Below, piece after piece: positions 16,727 to 25,769 of a stretch of 63,541 bases of DNA; the stretch's first letter is position 1, and the number at the start of each line of letters is the position of its first letter. Below the pieces are notes generated by a model that did not search any database, was not told where the DNA came from, and worked only from the letters and a program-made list of their open reading frames with translations. Location: positions 1 through 63,541 of the forward strand of contig JABHDC010000287.1 in NCBI GenBank assembly GCA_018673255.1, in the 5' to 3' direction. The position numbers and the translations under genes were made by a program. This DNA is from Gemmatimonadota bacterium. GTDB lineage: Bacteria > Latescibacterota > UBA2968 > UBA8231.

Positions 16727-17586
16727 GGCCACAGGGAGCCGACCGTTTCTTCCAGTTCGTCGAGACTGGCCACGGACACAAGACAACTGCTCACGGCGTC
16801 GTTCTCCAGCTCCCACTGCAAAGCACGGTTGGGGGAGGGGTAAGACTGACCGGCCCCGGACAGTTCCTGCCAGGGTCCGGATACGATCGGATAGATCAGA
16901 CCCAGGTTGTCCCTGAGTTGGTCTCCTTCGGGCGACAACTCGAGGATGGTGGCCTGAGTCGCCTGTGACCAATCGGTCTGTGTCTGCCGGCTCCAGTCCA
17001 GCCACTGGCCGCCGAGAGCTTTCATGATGAGCACGCCCTTGCCGGCTGCCGCCGCCTGCTGCAGGCCGGGCTCCTGGTGGCGGCATACGTAGTTGTAGAT
17101 CACCAGATCGGCATCAGCGTCCGCCTCCGGGCCCGTATCGGCATAGGCCCGCTGATCATCCTCGTAGTGGCGGATCAGGCAGAGGGATCTGACCTTGCCC
17201 GCCTGTCGCAGCGATGCGATGGTGTCGGGGATCTCGGGCACGCCGACGTAGTCTCTGTGGTGGACGCGCAGGATGTCGATCGTATCGCGCCGCAGGTTCG
17301 CCAGATGCTTGTCGACCAGGTCCTTCAGGTCTGCAGCGTTAGCAACCCCTGCCTTCAGCGAGAAGAAGTGATCGCCACCCGGGCCGCGCATCTCATCGGG
17401 GATATCGACTTCATCTCCGTAGCCGGTATCGAAGAGATTGACGCCCAGCTCCGCGGCGCGTCGATAGATGCGCTGCTTCTCCTCTGCAGGCGGCCGTCCA
17501 AACACCGCCTCGTATTTTGCCAGCAGACCGCCGAGGCCCACTGCACTCAGGTGCATGCCCGTCTGGCCGAACTCACGGTATTCCAT
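16723..17586 (-). CDS. aldo/keto reductase
   Basis: A 287-residue NADPH-dependent aldo/keto reductase. The opening 'EYREFGQTGMHLSAVGLGG' is typical, and the tetrad is visible: D53 and Y56 in 'NLFDTGYGDEVDI', K78 in 'FFSLKAGVAN', and His in 'ILRVHHRDY'. The C-terminal 'CLVSVASLDELEETVGSLW' matches the family end. Two adjacent ATG codons (17589, 17586) follow GGAG; 17586 gives the better spacing. It heads the leftward operon AKR - URO-D - acetyltransferase-like. It diverges from another URO-D gene at 17692 across 105 bp, so the two URO-D units may be co-regulated. Confidence 0.88.
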   Translation of the reverse strand: MEYREFGQTGMHLSAVGLGGLLAKYEAVFGRPPAEEKQRIYRRAAELGVNLFDTGYGDEVDIPDEMRGPGGDHFFSLKAGVANAADLKDLVDKHLANLRRDTIDILRVHHRDYVGVPEIPDTIASLRQAGKVRSLCLIRHYEDDQRAYADTGPEADADADLVIYNYVCRHQEPGLQQAAAAGKGVLIMKALGGQWLDWSRQTQTDWSQATQATILELSPEGDQLRDNLGLIYPIVSGPWQELSGAGQSYPSPNRALQWELENDAVSSCLVSVASLDELEETVGSLWP

Positions 17587-17691
17587 CATCTTCTCCGCCG
17601 ATTGGGTATCGGTATGATCCTTCAACGTACAGAAGGTGGCACCCAAGAGGAACCCGTGTGTGTAGCAGATCCTCGAACCAGGACAGCCCCC

Positions 17692-18771
17692 ATGGCGATG
17701 ACCCGACGCGAGCGTATCCTGGCTGCCAGCCAGAGTGGCAGCCCCGATCGGTTGCCCTTCTTCCACTACTGGCGCCACAGTCAGATCGGGTGGGCTGAGC
17801 GCGAGTGCCGTAATCGCGGCATGGGCATGTGCTGGTTGCGCCCCTGTCACGTGGAGCACCTGCACGACGTGGAAGTAAGTGAGCAGCAGGTGTCATGGCA
17901 TGGTCAGGTGGCGTGGCGACGCACGTATTCGACGCCCGTGGGAGAGGTGTGGCAGACGGATCTGCGTGAGCCAGGCGTTGGTCAGTGGCATGGCAATCGC
18001 AGCTGGAAGGACGTGTCACCTTGGCAGACGGAGCGGTTGATCAAACAGCCGGAGGACTACGCGGTCGTCCAGTACATGGTGGAGCACACCGAATACGAGG
18101 CAGACTATTTCCCCATCGAGCAGGCGATGGATTGGCTGGGAGAGGATGGTGTGGTACTCACCGCCCTGCCGCATTCACCAATGCAGACGCTGATGATCGA
18201 TTGGGTCGGCAGTGAGGGGGGGCGAATCTACTACCACATGGCCGATCACCCCGAAGTCGTGGAGGGGCTCTATCACGCGTTATGCAAGAGTCGCGAGGCG
18301 CTGACGGCACTGGCCGCGCGGGCTCCAGCACCCGTGGTCATGTGCGGTGACAATCTCGATGACTTCCTGGTGAGCCCGAAGTTGTTCGAGCGCTACTTCA
18401 TGCCCGTCTACGCGCAGCAGGCGCAGGTACTGCACCAACACGGCAAACTCATGGCGGTGCATATGGATGGCAGGCTGGCCGCCTTGAAGGGGCTGATTGC
18501 CCAAACCGATATCGATATCGTTGAGGCCTTCCATCCGCCACCTATGGGTGATGTGTCGTTGACCGAGGCGTTGGAGGCCTGGCCGGACAAGAGTATCTGG
18601 GTGGGCTTTCCATCCGCGATCTACGACGAGGGCCCCGAGTCGACGGCGGCATATGCAGGCGAGTTGGTGAAACAGGCGGCGGCGAGCGACCGGGTCGTGA
18701 TCGAAGCCTCGACGGAGAATCTTGTGTCGAACGAGAATCTGCTGTCCCTGGCCGGCGTCCTGGGAGAATGA
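17692..18771 (+). CDS. URO-D family protein
   Basis: 359 residues. 'MTRRERILAASQSGSPDRLP' is the family N terminus, here followed by an unusual 'FFHYWRHSQIGWAEREC'. The central 'VVMCGDNLDDFLVSPKLFER' and 'GKLMAVHMDGRLAALKGLI' match family positions. The MtaA-type Cys is absent: V-H-M-D-G stands where H-x-C-G is expected. 'IDIVEAFHPPPMGD' then aligns with the substrate loop. The start is ATG 17692 with AGGA about 10 bases upstream. The stop is 1 base from the next URO-D gene, so the two are co-transcribed and probably act in one process. Confidence 0.85.
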   Translation: MAMTRRERILAASQSGSPDRLPFFHYWRHSQIGWAERECRNRGMGMCWLRPCHVEHLHDVEVSEQQVSWHGQVAWRRTYSTPVGEVWQTDLREPGVGQWHGNRSWKDVSPWQTERLIKQPEDYAVVQYMVEHTEYEADYFPIEQAMDWLGEDGVVLTALPHSPMQTLMIDWVGSEGGRIYYHMADHPEVVEGLYHALCKSREALTALAARAPAPVVMCGDNLDDFLVSPKLFERYFMPVYAQQAQVLHQHGKLMAVHMDGRLAALKGLIAQTDIDIVEAFHPPPMGDVSLTEALEAWPDKSIWVGFPSAIYDEGPESTAAYAGELVKQAAASDRVVIEASTENLVSNENLLSLAGVLGE

Positions 18772-18772
18772 G

Positions 18773-19855
18773 ATGACGCAAACGCCCAGGGAGTCCTTCC
18801 GCGCGACCATGGCCTTTGAATCGGTGGAGCAGGTTCCGGTCATGGCGCTTGAACCCTTCGAACGGTCGGCCATCGAACGATGGCAAGGCGAAGGGCTGCC
18901 GACGGGTGTGCGACCCGAGAGTTTCTTAGGCATGTCCAGTCTCGTACAGGTGCCCTTGCCCTGGGGGCCGATTCCCGCCTTCGAGGAGAAGATCCTCGTC
19001 GAGACCGAAGACTACATCGATCAGGTGTCCAACATGGGCGCTACGGTCCGCAAGCGCCGGGACAATCCGACCATGTCCTATGGTCACATTGCTCATCCAG
19101 TCGCCACCGCTGATGACTGGATGCGATACAAGAAACGATTCCTATCCAACTCACCGGGAAGACTGCCCGCGAACTGGCAATCGGCCGTCGTGCCTCGTCT
19201 CAATGCGTCGACGGATCCAGTGGGGATTTGCTTCTTCCCCTTCTTCTGTCGCCTCGGTTTCTATTCGATGGGGATGGAGCGTTTCCTCACCGCCTTCATC
19301 GACGATCCCGAACTGATGCACGACATGTTCTCCCATTGGAGTCAGTTCGTCATCGACATGATCACACCGATCCTTGGTACGGTGAAACTCGACTATGTGA
19401 TGTTTTGCGAAGATCTGGCGGGAAAGAATGGGCCACTGGTCTCGCCGCGGATCTATGAGGAGTTCTGGTATCCTCACCAGGATCCGGTCATCAACCTGCT
19501 CAGGGAACACGACGTTCCCGTCATCTCTCTGTGGAGTGCAGGGCAATTTGAGAGTCTGCTGCCGGGTATGATCGAGCATGGCTTCAACTGCACGTGGCCC
19601 CTGGAGGCGATGGCTGGCAAGGATGCACTGGCCGTGCGTGAGCGCTTCGGTCGTGAGTTGCTGCTGGGTGGTAACATTCCCAAGGAGGCGGTGATCGAGG
19701 GCCCCGAAGCGATCGATCGTGAGATCGATCGACTCATGCCATTGATTCAGCAGGGCGGCTTTCTTCCTGCTCTGGATGACATGGCATCACCCGACATGCC
19801 CTTCGACCACTATCGACACATGATTCAGCGTCTGCAGGAGATCAAGCTGACGTGA
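18773..19855 (+). CDS. URO-D family protein
   Basis: 360 residues, tandem partner of the preceding gene but quite diverged from it. It opens 'TPRESFRATMAFESVEQVPV', has 'DYVMFCEDLAGKNGPLVSPR' in the barrel, and lacks the zinc-type H-x-C-G; the corresponding segment is 'VISLWSAGQFESLLPGMIEH'. 'NCTWPLEAMAGKDALAV' and 'LLLGGNIPKEAVIEG' match family members annotated only as uroporphyrinogen decarboxylase-like. The start at ATG 18773 has GGGAG at good spacing; an upstream in-frame start would overlap the previous gene. It could be a diverged subunit or a decarboxylase for another substrate. Confidence 0.85.
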   Translation: MTQTPRESFRATMAFESVEQVPVMALEPFERSAIERWQGEGLPTGVRPESFLGMSSLVQVPLPWGPIPAFEEKILVETEDYIDQVSNMGATVRKRRDNPTMSYGHIAHPVATADDWMRYKKRFLSNSPGRLPANWQSAVVPRLNASTDPVGICFFPFFCRLGFYSMGMERFLTAFIDDPELMHDMFSHWSQFVIDMITPILGTVKLDYVMFCEDLAGKNGPLVSPRIYEEFWYPHQDPVINLLREHDVPVISLWSAGQFESLLPGMIEHGFNCTWPLEAMAGKDALAVRERFGRELLLGGNIPKEAVIEGPEAIDREIDRLMPLIQQGGFLPALDDMASPDMPFDHYRHMIQRLQEIKLT

Positions 19856-19959
19856 ACATCAGTCGCCACCTGACGCCGGATTGTGCTGATTGACCAGTGC
19901 GGGGAATGTGCGTCGTTCGGCCCGCCACTTGAGTTGCCCCAAGCGAAGGGAGGCTGCAC

Positions 19960-20769
19960 GTGGCCCCATCCATCATCAAGTCGTTGACCGTGGCCAGTAT
20001 CGCGGCCCTGACGGTCGCCACCGGATGTAACGGTGAGCAGGCGGAAGAGGAAGTGAGGGAGGCGATGGTCCTGTATCTGCACCACAGCACGGGCGGTGTC
20101 GTGTGGAATGGTGGCGTGTCACAATGGCTCGACCAGTACAACGCCGACCACGGCACACAATACAGCGCCCGGGAGCAGGCCTTCCCGAAGGCTGAGCCCT
20201 ATGGCTGGGCGAACTACCCGTACGACTACTGGAAGATCTGGGTCGAGAACGCTGGCCAGGAATCATTTGAGGATGAGGCCACGCTGGAGATGCTGGCCCC
20301 TGAGAATGATGTCATCGTCTTCAAGCACTGCTACCCGGTCAGTAGTGTCGAGCAGGACACCGGCACGGGTGATGTGACATCGAAGGCTAAGCGCCTGGAG
20401 AATTACCATCTGCAGTACGAGGCACTGAGGCAGAAGATGCGGGAGTTTCCCAACACCCGTTTCATCGTCTGGACGGGCGCGGCACTGGTGGAGGGCAGTA
20501 CATCAGAGGACAATGCCCGTCGGGCGCGCCAGTTCTTCGAGTGGGTGCGGGATGAGTGGGACGAGCCTGGTGACAACATCTTCGTGTGGGATTTCTTCGA
20601 ACTGGAAACTGAAGGCGGGCTGTGGCTCAAGCCCGAGTATTCGGCAGGGGCTGGCAATTCCCACCCCAACGAAGATTTTTCCAGGACAGTGGCGCCTCTG
20701 TTCGGCCAGCGCCTGGTGGATGTACTGGAAGGGCGTGGCGACAGTGGGGATGTAACGGGCGAAATCTGA
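19960..20769 (+). CDS. SGNH-hydrolase-like lipoprotein
   Basis: 269 residues from a GTG with an excellent GGGAGG site (19948-19953). The signal peptide ends in the lipobox 'VATGC', predicting a lipid-anchored protein. The mature protein begins with a strand and 'LYLHHSTGGVVWNGGV', the H-H-S-T-G variant seen in some SGNH-like proteins where GDS normally occurs. It ends with 'NSHPNEDFSRTVAPLFGQRL', which could supply the C-terminal His of the triad. 'FIVWTGAALVEG' may carry a further block. It may deacylate carbohydrates at the cell surface (inference). It lies 104 bp after the URO-D pair and 23 bp before the phosphoesterase gene. Confidence 0.7.
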   Translation: MAPSIIKSLTVASIAALTVATGCNGEQAEEEVREAMVLYLHHSTGGVVWNGGVSQWLDQYNADHGTQYSAREQAFPKAEPYGWANYPYDYWKIWVENAGQESFEDEATLEMLAPENDVIVFKHCYPVSSVEQDTGTGDVTSKAKRLENYHLQYEALRQKMREFPNTRFIVWTGAALVEGSTSEDNARRARQFFEWVRDEWDEPGDNIFVWDFFELETEGGLWLKPEYSAGAGNSHPNEDFSRTVAPLFGQRLVDVLEGRGDSGDVTGEI

Positions 20770-20792
20770 TCAACAACCAACAGGACAAATCT

Positions 20793-21773
20793 ATGAGCTG
20801 GCACTTCCTTCACGTCTGCGATCTGCAACCCGGATCACACCGTTCCTTTCGTTGCAATCCCCGTTACATCGAGAATGGCCGGACGGCGTACCGACAACTG
20901 CAGGGCATGGGTGATGCGGATCTGCTGCTGGTCGGTGGCGACCTGACGCGAGATGGTTCGATCCACGATTTCGAACTGGAGGAGGCGCGCGCACAGCTGG
21001 ACGCACTGCCGTATCCCCACTACGCGATTCCCGGCAATATGGACTCGGGCAACAAATACGCACCGAGACCCGGGGGCACGGGGCGAGACGATCCGGCCTT
21101 GATGATGGAGGCGGCGCAGCTGGACAACTTCAGCCGCTACTTCGGGGAGATGCCCTGGTCCTTCGCACACAAGGATGTGCGATTCTCAGGCTTCTATGCT
21201 GCTGTGGCGGGTACGGGATTCCCTCACGAACAGCGTATGTGGCAGTGGCTGGAGGAGGAACTGCCCTCATTGCCTCCAGCAAAACACCATGTGATGACGA
21301 TGCACTACATGCTCTTCTTCGATCGGCCTGAGGAACCGACGTGGGATCTGATGAAGGAAGAGGAGTATTACCGTTGGTACTTCACGATCGACGAGCCGCA
21401 TCGTTCCCGGATGCTCGAGGCCTTCAAGCGCGCGAAGGTTGAGATCGTCTTGAGTGGTCACATCCACTGCCGACGGCCGGAGCAGGTCGTGGATGGCATC
21501 CGTTTCTATCGCGCCGCCGGGATCGCCATGCCGCAGCAGCCCAATGCCTGGCCGAATGCCGATCCCCGTCTGGGATTCTACCGCTTCGACGTCGAGGAAG
21601 AGGGGATCCGCGACACGTTCATCCCCCTCGATCATGAATCGACGGCAGAAGGGAACTACGGGCTCGGTGGGCACCCACCGGCCGAGACGCGTGACTACAC
21701 GATCGCCCTGGAGAAGCCGCCTGAAGACTTGCTGGCGGGCAAGACATGGCTCGGGGGCGGAGTCGACGCGTAG
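20793..21773 (+). CDS. calcineurin-like metallophosphoesterase
   Basis: A 326-residue protein with most blocks of the calcineurin-like superfamily: 'HFLHVCDLQPGSH' (normally D-x-H, here D-L-Q), 'LLLVGGDLTRDGS' (GD), 'YAIPGNMDSGN' (G-N-x-D/E variant of GNH), 'HHVMTMHYMLFF' (H) and 'VLSGHIHCRRPE' (G-H-x-H). Replacement of the first-block His is notable but occurs in the family. It has no signal peptide. Substrates could be phosphodiesters or cyclic nucleotides. The start at ATG 20793 follows CAGGA; the longer in-frame extension overlaps the upstream lipoprotein gene and is rejected. It ends the rightward run at the terminator at 21838-21875. Confidence 0.85.
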   Translation: MSWHFLHVCDLQPGSHRSFRCNPRYIENGRTAYRQLQGMGDADLLLVGGDLTRDGSIHDFELEEARAQLDALPYPHYAIPGNMDSGNKYAPRPGGTGRDDPALMMEAAQLDNFSRYFGEMPWSFAHKDVRFSGFYAAVAGTGFPHEQRMWQWLEEELPSLPPAKHHVMTMHYMLFFDRPEEPTWDLMKEEEYYRWYFTIDEPHRSRMLEAFKRAKVEIVLSGHIHCRRPEQVVDGIRFYRAAGIAMPQQPNAWPNADPRLGFYRFDVEEEGIRDTFIPLDHESTAEGNYGLGGHPPAETRDYTIALEKPPEDLLAGKTWLGGGVDA

Positions 21774-21837
21774 CCCGGGCCACAAGTCGCGCGCAGGCCC
21801 AGAGTCACACGCGACCCGGCAACACTGGGTAGAACAG

Positions 21838-21875
21838 GAAGACGCTCCCGAACCGCCTGGTAGGGGAGCGTCTTC
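21838..21875. terminator. bidirectional hairpin terminator
   Basis: Perfect 12-bp stem GAAGACGCTCCC / GGGAGCGTCTTC with a 14-base loop, between the converging metallophosphoesterase and M42 peptidase genes. Confidence 0.8.
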
Positions 21876-21909
21876 ATCTGTACGGTGCTTGGAGTGGCGG
21901 ATTGCCTGC

Positions 21910-22974
21910 CTACACGAGCTGCAGGTCGGCCTTCTCACCCTCCTCGATGAAGGCGGTCAACAACTTCACGACGGCCTCCACATCCTTGCGGTGCACCAGC
22001 TCGATCGACGTGTGGATGTAGCGCGTCGGAATCGACAAGGTGATCACGGGAACACCGCCCTGCACGCGCTGGATGGCGCCTGCATCGGTGCCGCCCCGCG
22101 GCAGAATCTCCATCTGGTGCTTGATCTTCCGTTCCTTCGCCAACCCCTTGAAGCAACCGACCAGACCCGGATGGGAGATGAAGGAGCTGTCCATGATCTT
22201 GATGGCAGCGCCACCGCCCAGGTCGGTGACCTTCTCGTGGTCAGGAACGCCGGGAATGTCGACGCACAGGGTCGTGTCCAGGGCGACGCCCACATCGGGT
22301 GAGATGTCGAAAGCGCTGGTGCCGGCGCCCCGCAGCCCGACCTCTTCCTGCGTCGTGGCCACGGCATAGGTCTCGAAGCCGAATTGTTCGGCTGCCTGCA
22401 TGGCCTTGATCATCACATACATGGCAACGCGATTGTCCATCGCCTTGCAGCTGGCGCCATCACCGATCTCGGCGAATTGGCGGTCGATGACGACCATGGC
22501 GCCCACTTCGACCTCCTTCTTCACCTTCTCTGCGGGCAAGCAGAGATCGACAAAGAAATCACTGATCTTCAGATCGCGTTTCAGGTCCTCGGGAGTGGCA
22601 ATGTGCGGTGGACGGACGCCGGGATAAAGCAGACCCGGCAGATCACGCTTCGTGCCGCAGACGATGACACGCTGGGCGACCATGTTGCGGGGATTGTGAC
22701 CGCCGACGGGCACGAGTCGGATCCAGCCCTTGTCGTCGATGTGAGAGACGACGAAGCCGATCTCGTCCATGTGGGCGGCGATCATCAGCTTCCTGGCATC
22801 TTTCTTCTTCTTGCCCTTCGATGCCGTGGCGGCCTTCCGGGCAATCAGATTGCCCATGGCATCGACGGTCAACTCGTCGGCCAGTGGCGTCAGTTCGCGC
22901 CGGGCGATCTCCCGCAGGCGCTCTTCTCGTCCCGGGATCCCCGAGCACTCGCACAGTTCCTTCAACAATTCCAT
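21910..22974 (-). CDS. M42 family metallopeptidase (glutamyl aminopeptidase/endoglucanase M type)
   Basis: A 354-residue di-zinc aminopeptidase. Ligand and catalytic segments are 'MIAAHMDEIGFVVSHID' (His/Asp), 'ASCKAMDNRVAMYVM' (bridging Asp), 'ATTQEEVGLRGAG' (catalytic Glu plus ligand Glu), 'VGVALDTTLCVD' (Asp) and 'PTRYIHTSIE' (last His). 'PRGGTDAGAI' is the family GTDAG motif. A Lys-rich insertion, 'KAATASKGKKKKDARK', sits before the first ligand. The start is ATG 22974 with GAGGAG about 7 bases upstream rather than the in-frame ATG at 23001. It probably trims short peptides in the cytoplasm. Confidence 0.93.
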   Translation of the reverse strand: MELLKELCECSGIPGREERLREIARRELTPLADELTVDAMGNLIARKAATASKGKKKKDARKLMIAAHMDEIGFVVSHIDDKGWIRLVPVGGHNPRNMVAQRVIVCGTKRDLPGLLYPGVRPPHIATPEDLKRDLKISDFFVDLCLPAEKVKKEVEVGAMVVIDRQFAEIGDGASCKAMDNRVAMYVMIKAMQAAEQFGFETYAVATTQEEVGLRGAGTSAFDISPDVGVALDTTLCVDIPGVPDHEKVTDLGGGAAIKIMDSSFISHPGLVGCFKGLAKERKIKHQMEILPRGGTDAGAIQRVQGGVPVITLSIPTRYIHTSIELVHRKDVEAVVKLLTAFIEEGEKADLQLV

Positions 22975-23048
22975 GGTGGTTCTCCTCTCGACGATCCTCA
23001 CTCGATCAGCATTGCCTCTTGTCGGTGAAGATAGTCAACGCCGAGGTG

Positions 23049-23441
23049 CTATGCCGCCGACTGTACCCTGCGAGCCCTTCTGGCGCTCTCGATGCACTCG
23101 AGCAACGAAAATGGCGTGGTGGGCTTGGCCACGACGCCATCGTAGCGCTCCAGGGCCAGGTCGCGATCGGTGAGATCTTCGCCTGATATGAGAATGGTGC
23201 AGGCTCCGGCGTCGACCTGCTGCACGGCGAGCAGGAATTCATGCCCACAGAGGGCGCCCTCGAGCACCTGATCGCAGATCACGGCGTCATACCGATCGGG
23301 CTCCAGCTGCATCAAGGCCGGACTCGTGTCACCGAAGGCGTCAACTTCCGCGCCGAGCCTCGACAGGCCGCGTTCCAGGGAGGCCCGTACCTGTGGATCA
23401 TCGTCGACGAGGAGGATGCGAGTGCTGGGTACCGGGGTCAT
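23049..23441 (-). CDS. single-domain response regulator (REC)
   Basis: 130 residues, essentially only a receiver domain: acidic pocket 'ILLVDDDPQV', phospho-acceptor Asp in 'DAVICDQVLEG', Ser in 'TILISGEDL', Lys in 'GVVAKPTTPF'. There is no output domain, so it acts by protein contact, as in CheY or phosphorelay proteins. No kinase is adjacent. It lies 74 bp upstream of the M42 gene on the same strand, probably by chance. It diverges from the RraA-like gene across 154 bp. Confidence 0.9.
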   Translation of the reverse strand: MTPVPSTRILLVDDDPQVRASLERGLSRLGAEVDAFGDTSPALMQLEPDRYDAVICDQVLEGALCGHEFLLAVQQVDAGACTILISGEDLTDRDLALERYDGVVAKPTTPFSLLECIESARRARRVQSAA

Positions 23442-23595
23442 GCCGCGCTCCTGACAGATGGAGATGGGAATCGATCCGTTGTTTAGATGCGGCCCACCCT
23501 GTCCTGGTTCCGGACATCACATGATTGACACAAATGGCCAGAGTACCCACCATCTGCGGGCCTGTTTTGCCCCCCTTCGCAGAAAGCGATTGACC

Positions 23596-24489
23596 ATGCG
23601 TTTCGACAACCCCGATGACATTCTCCAGTTGACCCCGAAGTGGGAGGGTGAGCGGTTCGACAATGGTCGTCCGCGCGTGCCCGACAACATTCTCACGCGG
23701 CTCTCGAAGATCGCCATCGAAGAGGCCTGGGGTGTCTGCTGGGGTGAGGGCTACAAGCACCAGTTTCAGGGCGAATGGCAGGTCATCAATCCGAAGGGCA
23801 AGTCCCTCGTGGGGCGCGCTGTCACCGGCGTGATGGTGCCTCAGCGACCTGACCTGCACGATGCGCTGCTCGAACTGGGCCAGAAGAAGGAAGGCCGTGT
23901 CGGCTTCTTCAACTCCTGGGTGATCGAGATTCTCGAGAAGAACGATGTCATCGTCATCGACATGTTCGATAAGATCTTTCAGGGTACCTACTCGGGTGGT
24001 AACCTGACGAATGCCATTGCTGCCCGGGGCGCCAATGGTCAGGTGCTGTGGTGTGGTGTGCGTGATCTGGAACAGATCATGGACATGGAGGAACTGGTGA
24101 CCTATCACCGTGGCAACGATCCCACCGGTATCGGTGAAGTCACCCTGACCGGCATCAACGTGCCCTGTCGTATCGGCGACGCGATCTGCATGCCCGGTGA
24201 CGTCGTGCTCGGTACACGCGCAGGGATCCTCTTCGTGCCGCCGCACCTGGCCGAAGAATGCGCTGAGCGCGCTGAGCGTGTGCAGCTGCGTGAGATCTTC
24301 CAGTTCCAACGGATCCACGAGGGGGTCTACAACTCCTTCCAGATGGACTCCAAGTGGTCGGAAGAGATCGAGGAAGACTTCAAGGCGTGGCGCAAGACGA
24401 GTACGCCGGACGATTTCCAGCATCTGGAGTGGGAAGAGGACAAGCCGAAGGACGATCAGGCGCAGTCCGAGGCCGGAACGACTCTGTAG
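23596..24489 (+). CDS. RraA-like / 4-hydroxy-4-methyl-2-oxoglutarate aldolase family protein
   Basis: 297 residues, longer than classical RraA (about 160 residues). The RraA core is clear: 'SLVGRAVTGVM', 'VIVIDMFDKIFQGTYSGGNL', 'NAIAARGANGQVLWCGVRDL', then 'GDAICMPGDVVLGTRAGILF'. In the aldolases, R and D of a G-x-R-D motif bind substrate and Mg; here 'CGVRDLEQI' retains both. It may cleave an oxo-acid product of sugar breakdown. ATG 23596 is chosen because the conserved N terminus of relatives begins 'MRFDNPDDILQLTPKWEGER'; the longer in-frame extension has no coding features. Confidence 0.85.
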   Translation: MRFDNPDDILQLTPKWEGERFDNGRPRVPDNILTRLSKIAIEEAWGVCWGEGYKHQFQGEWQVINPKGKSLVGRAVTGVMVPQRPDLHDALLELGQKKEGRVGFFNSWVIEILEKNDVIVIDMFDKIFQGTYSGGNLTNAIAARGANGQVLWCGVRDLEQIMDMEELVTYHRGNDPTGIGEVTLTGINVPCRIGDAICMPGDVVLGTRAGILFVPPHLAEECAERAERVQLREIFQFQRIHEGVYNSFQMDSKWSEEIEEDFKAWRKTSTPDDFQHLEWEEDKPKDDQAQSEAGTTL

Positions 24490-24503
24490 GTAGCAGGTTT
24501 CCG

Positions 24504-24539
24504 CATCGACCCAGTCACCGTCTCGGTACCGGGTCGATG
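24504..24539 (+). terminator. hairpin terminator after the RraA-like gene
   Basis: Stem CATCGACCC / GGGTCGATG (9 bp) enclosing a smaller ACCG-TCT-CGGT stem. It starts 15 bp after the stop codon. There is no T-tract, so strength is uncertain. Confidence 0.6.
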
Positions 24540-24686
24540 TGGAATACAGTGCAGGCGGCTCGGAGGAGCAGATGCCGGCGGTCGCCGTCGCCCGTCTGCC
24601 TCTATCCGAGCCTAGCTATTCGGCCGCGCCGGTGATCGTCGATCTGTCCAGCTGTCTGAGGGCCCTGTGCCCGGGAGTGCGACACC

Positions 24687-25769
24687 ATGGATGTCCAACC
24701 TGATCTGTTGAAGTTTGCCGATGGCGGCCAGGTCTCTGCCGCCGATTGGCCTCGTCGCCGCGACGAACTGGCCGGTGCGATCGTTCCTCATGAATACGGT
24801 GGCATGCCGGGGGCCGGCGAGCAGACCGTGGCGATCCGCCGCTCGAATGTGGCCAGTGTCCGAGTCTGGCCCGGTGTCAGGTATCTGACCTATGAGGTCC
24901 GGACTGACTTTGGTGGTCCGGAGCTGTCATTCACTCTGTCACTATGGATCCCTGCGGGCGACGGACCTTTTCCGGTGGTACTGGATGGGGATGGCTGCTG
25001 GCGGTACTTCAACGATGACATCGTGGCCGCAGTGCTCGGCCGCGGGTGTATTGCGGCGTCCTTCGATCGAACCGAAGCGGCGGCGGACAATCCGGATCTC
25101 TACCGGGATACGGGACTCTATCGCCTGTTCCCGGAGGCAGAATTCGGGGCTCTGTCGGCGTGGGCGTGGGCATTCCATCGCAGCGTGGATGCTCTCGGCA
25201 AGATCGAGGCGGCGCGATCGGATGCCATTGCGATCACCGGGCATTCACGCGGTGGCAAGGCGGTGTTGCTGGCAGGGGCCACGGATGATCGGATCGCGGT
25301 GGTCAATCCGAATGATTCAGGGATCGGCGGTGCCGGGCTGAATCACTGGAAGGGGGCCGGGGCTGAAGAGGTCGACAGCTTCTTTGGCTCACGGAACATC
25401 TTCTGGTTCGGCAAGGATTTCGCCGCGCACCGGCATCGCGACGCCGAGTTGCCCTACGACCAGCACTTCCTGCACGCTCTCGTGGCACCGAAGAAACTGC
25501 TGATCACCGACGCCTATGAGGATCCCGGGGCGAATCCGGCGGGGACGCATCTGGCATGTCAGTCGGTTCGACCCGTGTACGATCTGTTGGGCGCCTCGGA
25601 CGGGGTCGGTTGGGCCGTGCGAGAGGGTGGGCACTCGCACACGCTCACGGACTACGAAGCACTGCTGGATTTCATGGACGTTCATATCCATGGCAAGAGT
25701 GTGCGGCGGAATTTCCAGCGACCGCTCTTTCCTGACTTGGGCGACATCCTCAGGCCAACCAGTGGCTGA
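24687..25769 (+). CDS. alpha/beta-hydrolase resembling CE15 glucuronoyl esterase
   Basis: 360 residues with a nucleophile elbow 'ITGHSRGGKAVLLAGATDDR' (Ser187) followed by 'IAVVNPNDSGIGG'. Glucuronoyl methylesterases (CE15) have G-C-S-R-x-G-K and a very similar following segment ('DDRI...P..SG.GG'), so the match is specific; the Cys is His here. A catalytic His is likely in 'REGGHSHTLTDY'. CE15 enzymes cleave ester links to 4-O-methyl-glucuronate, but secreted members have signal peptides and this one does not. A cytosolic role on imported uronate esters is possible. The stop lies inside the start of the following sulfatase gene (8-bp overlap), so the two act together. Confidence 0.78.
   Translation: MDVQPDLLKFADGGQVSAADWPRRRDELAGAIVPHEYGGMPGAGEQTVAIRRSNVASVRVWPGVRYLTYEVRTDFGGPELSFTLSLWIPAGDGPFPVVLDGDGCWRYFNDDIVAAVLGRGCIAASFDRTEAAADNPDLYRDTGLYRLFPEAEFGALSAWAWAFHRSVDALGKIEAARSDAIAITGHSRGGKAVLLAGATDDRIAVVNPNDSGIGGAGLNHWKGAGAEEVDSFFGSRNIFWFGKDFAAHRHRDAELPYDQHFLHALVAPKKLLITDAYEDPGANPAGTHLACQSVRPVYDLLGASDGVGWAVREGGHSHTLTDYEALLDFMDVHIHGKSVRRNFQRPLFPDLGDILRPTSG

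Noticed and set aside
15680..16843. 387-codon rightward open frame
   Set aside because: Antisense to a clear URO-D gene and part of the aldo/keto reductase gene; the translation lacks any recognisable domain.
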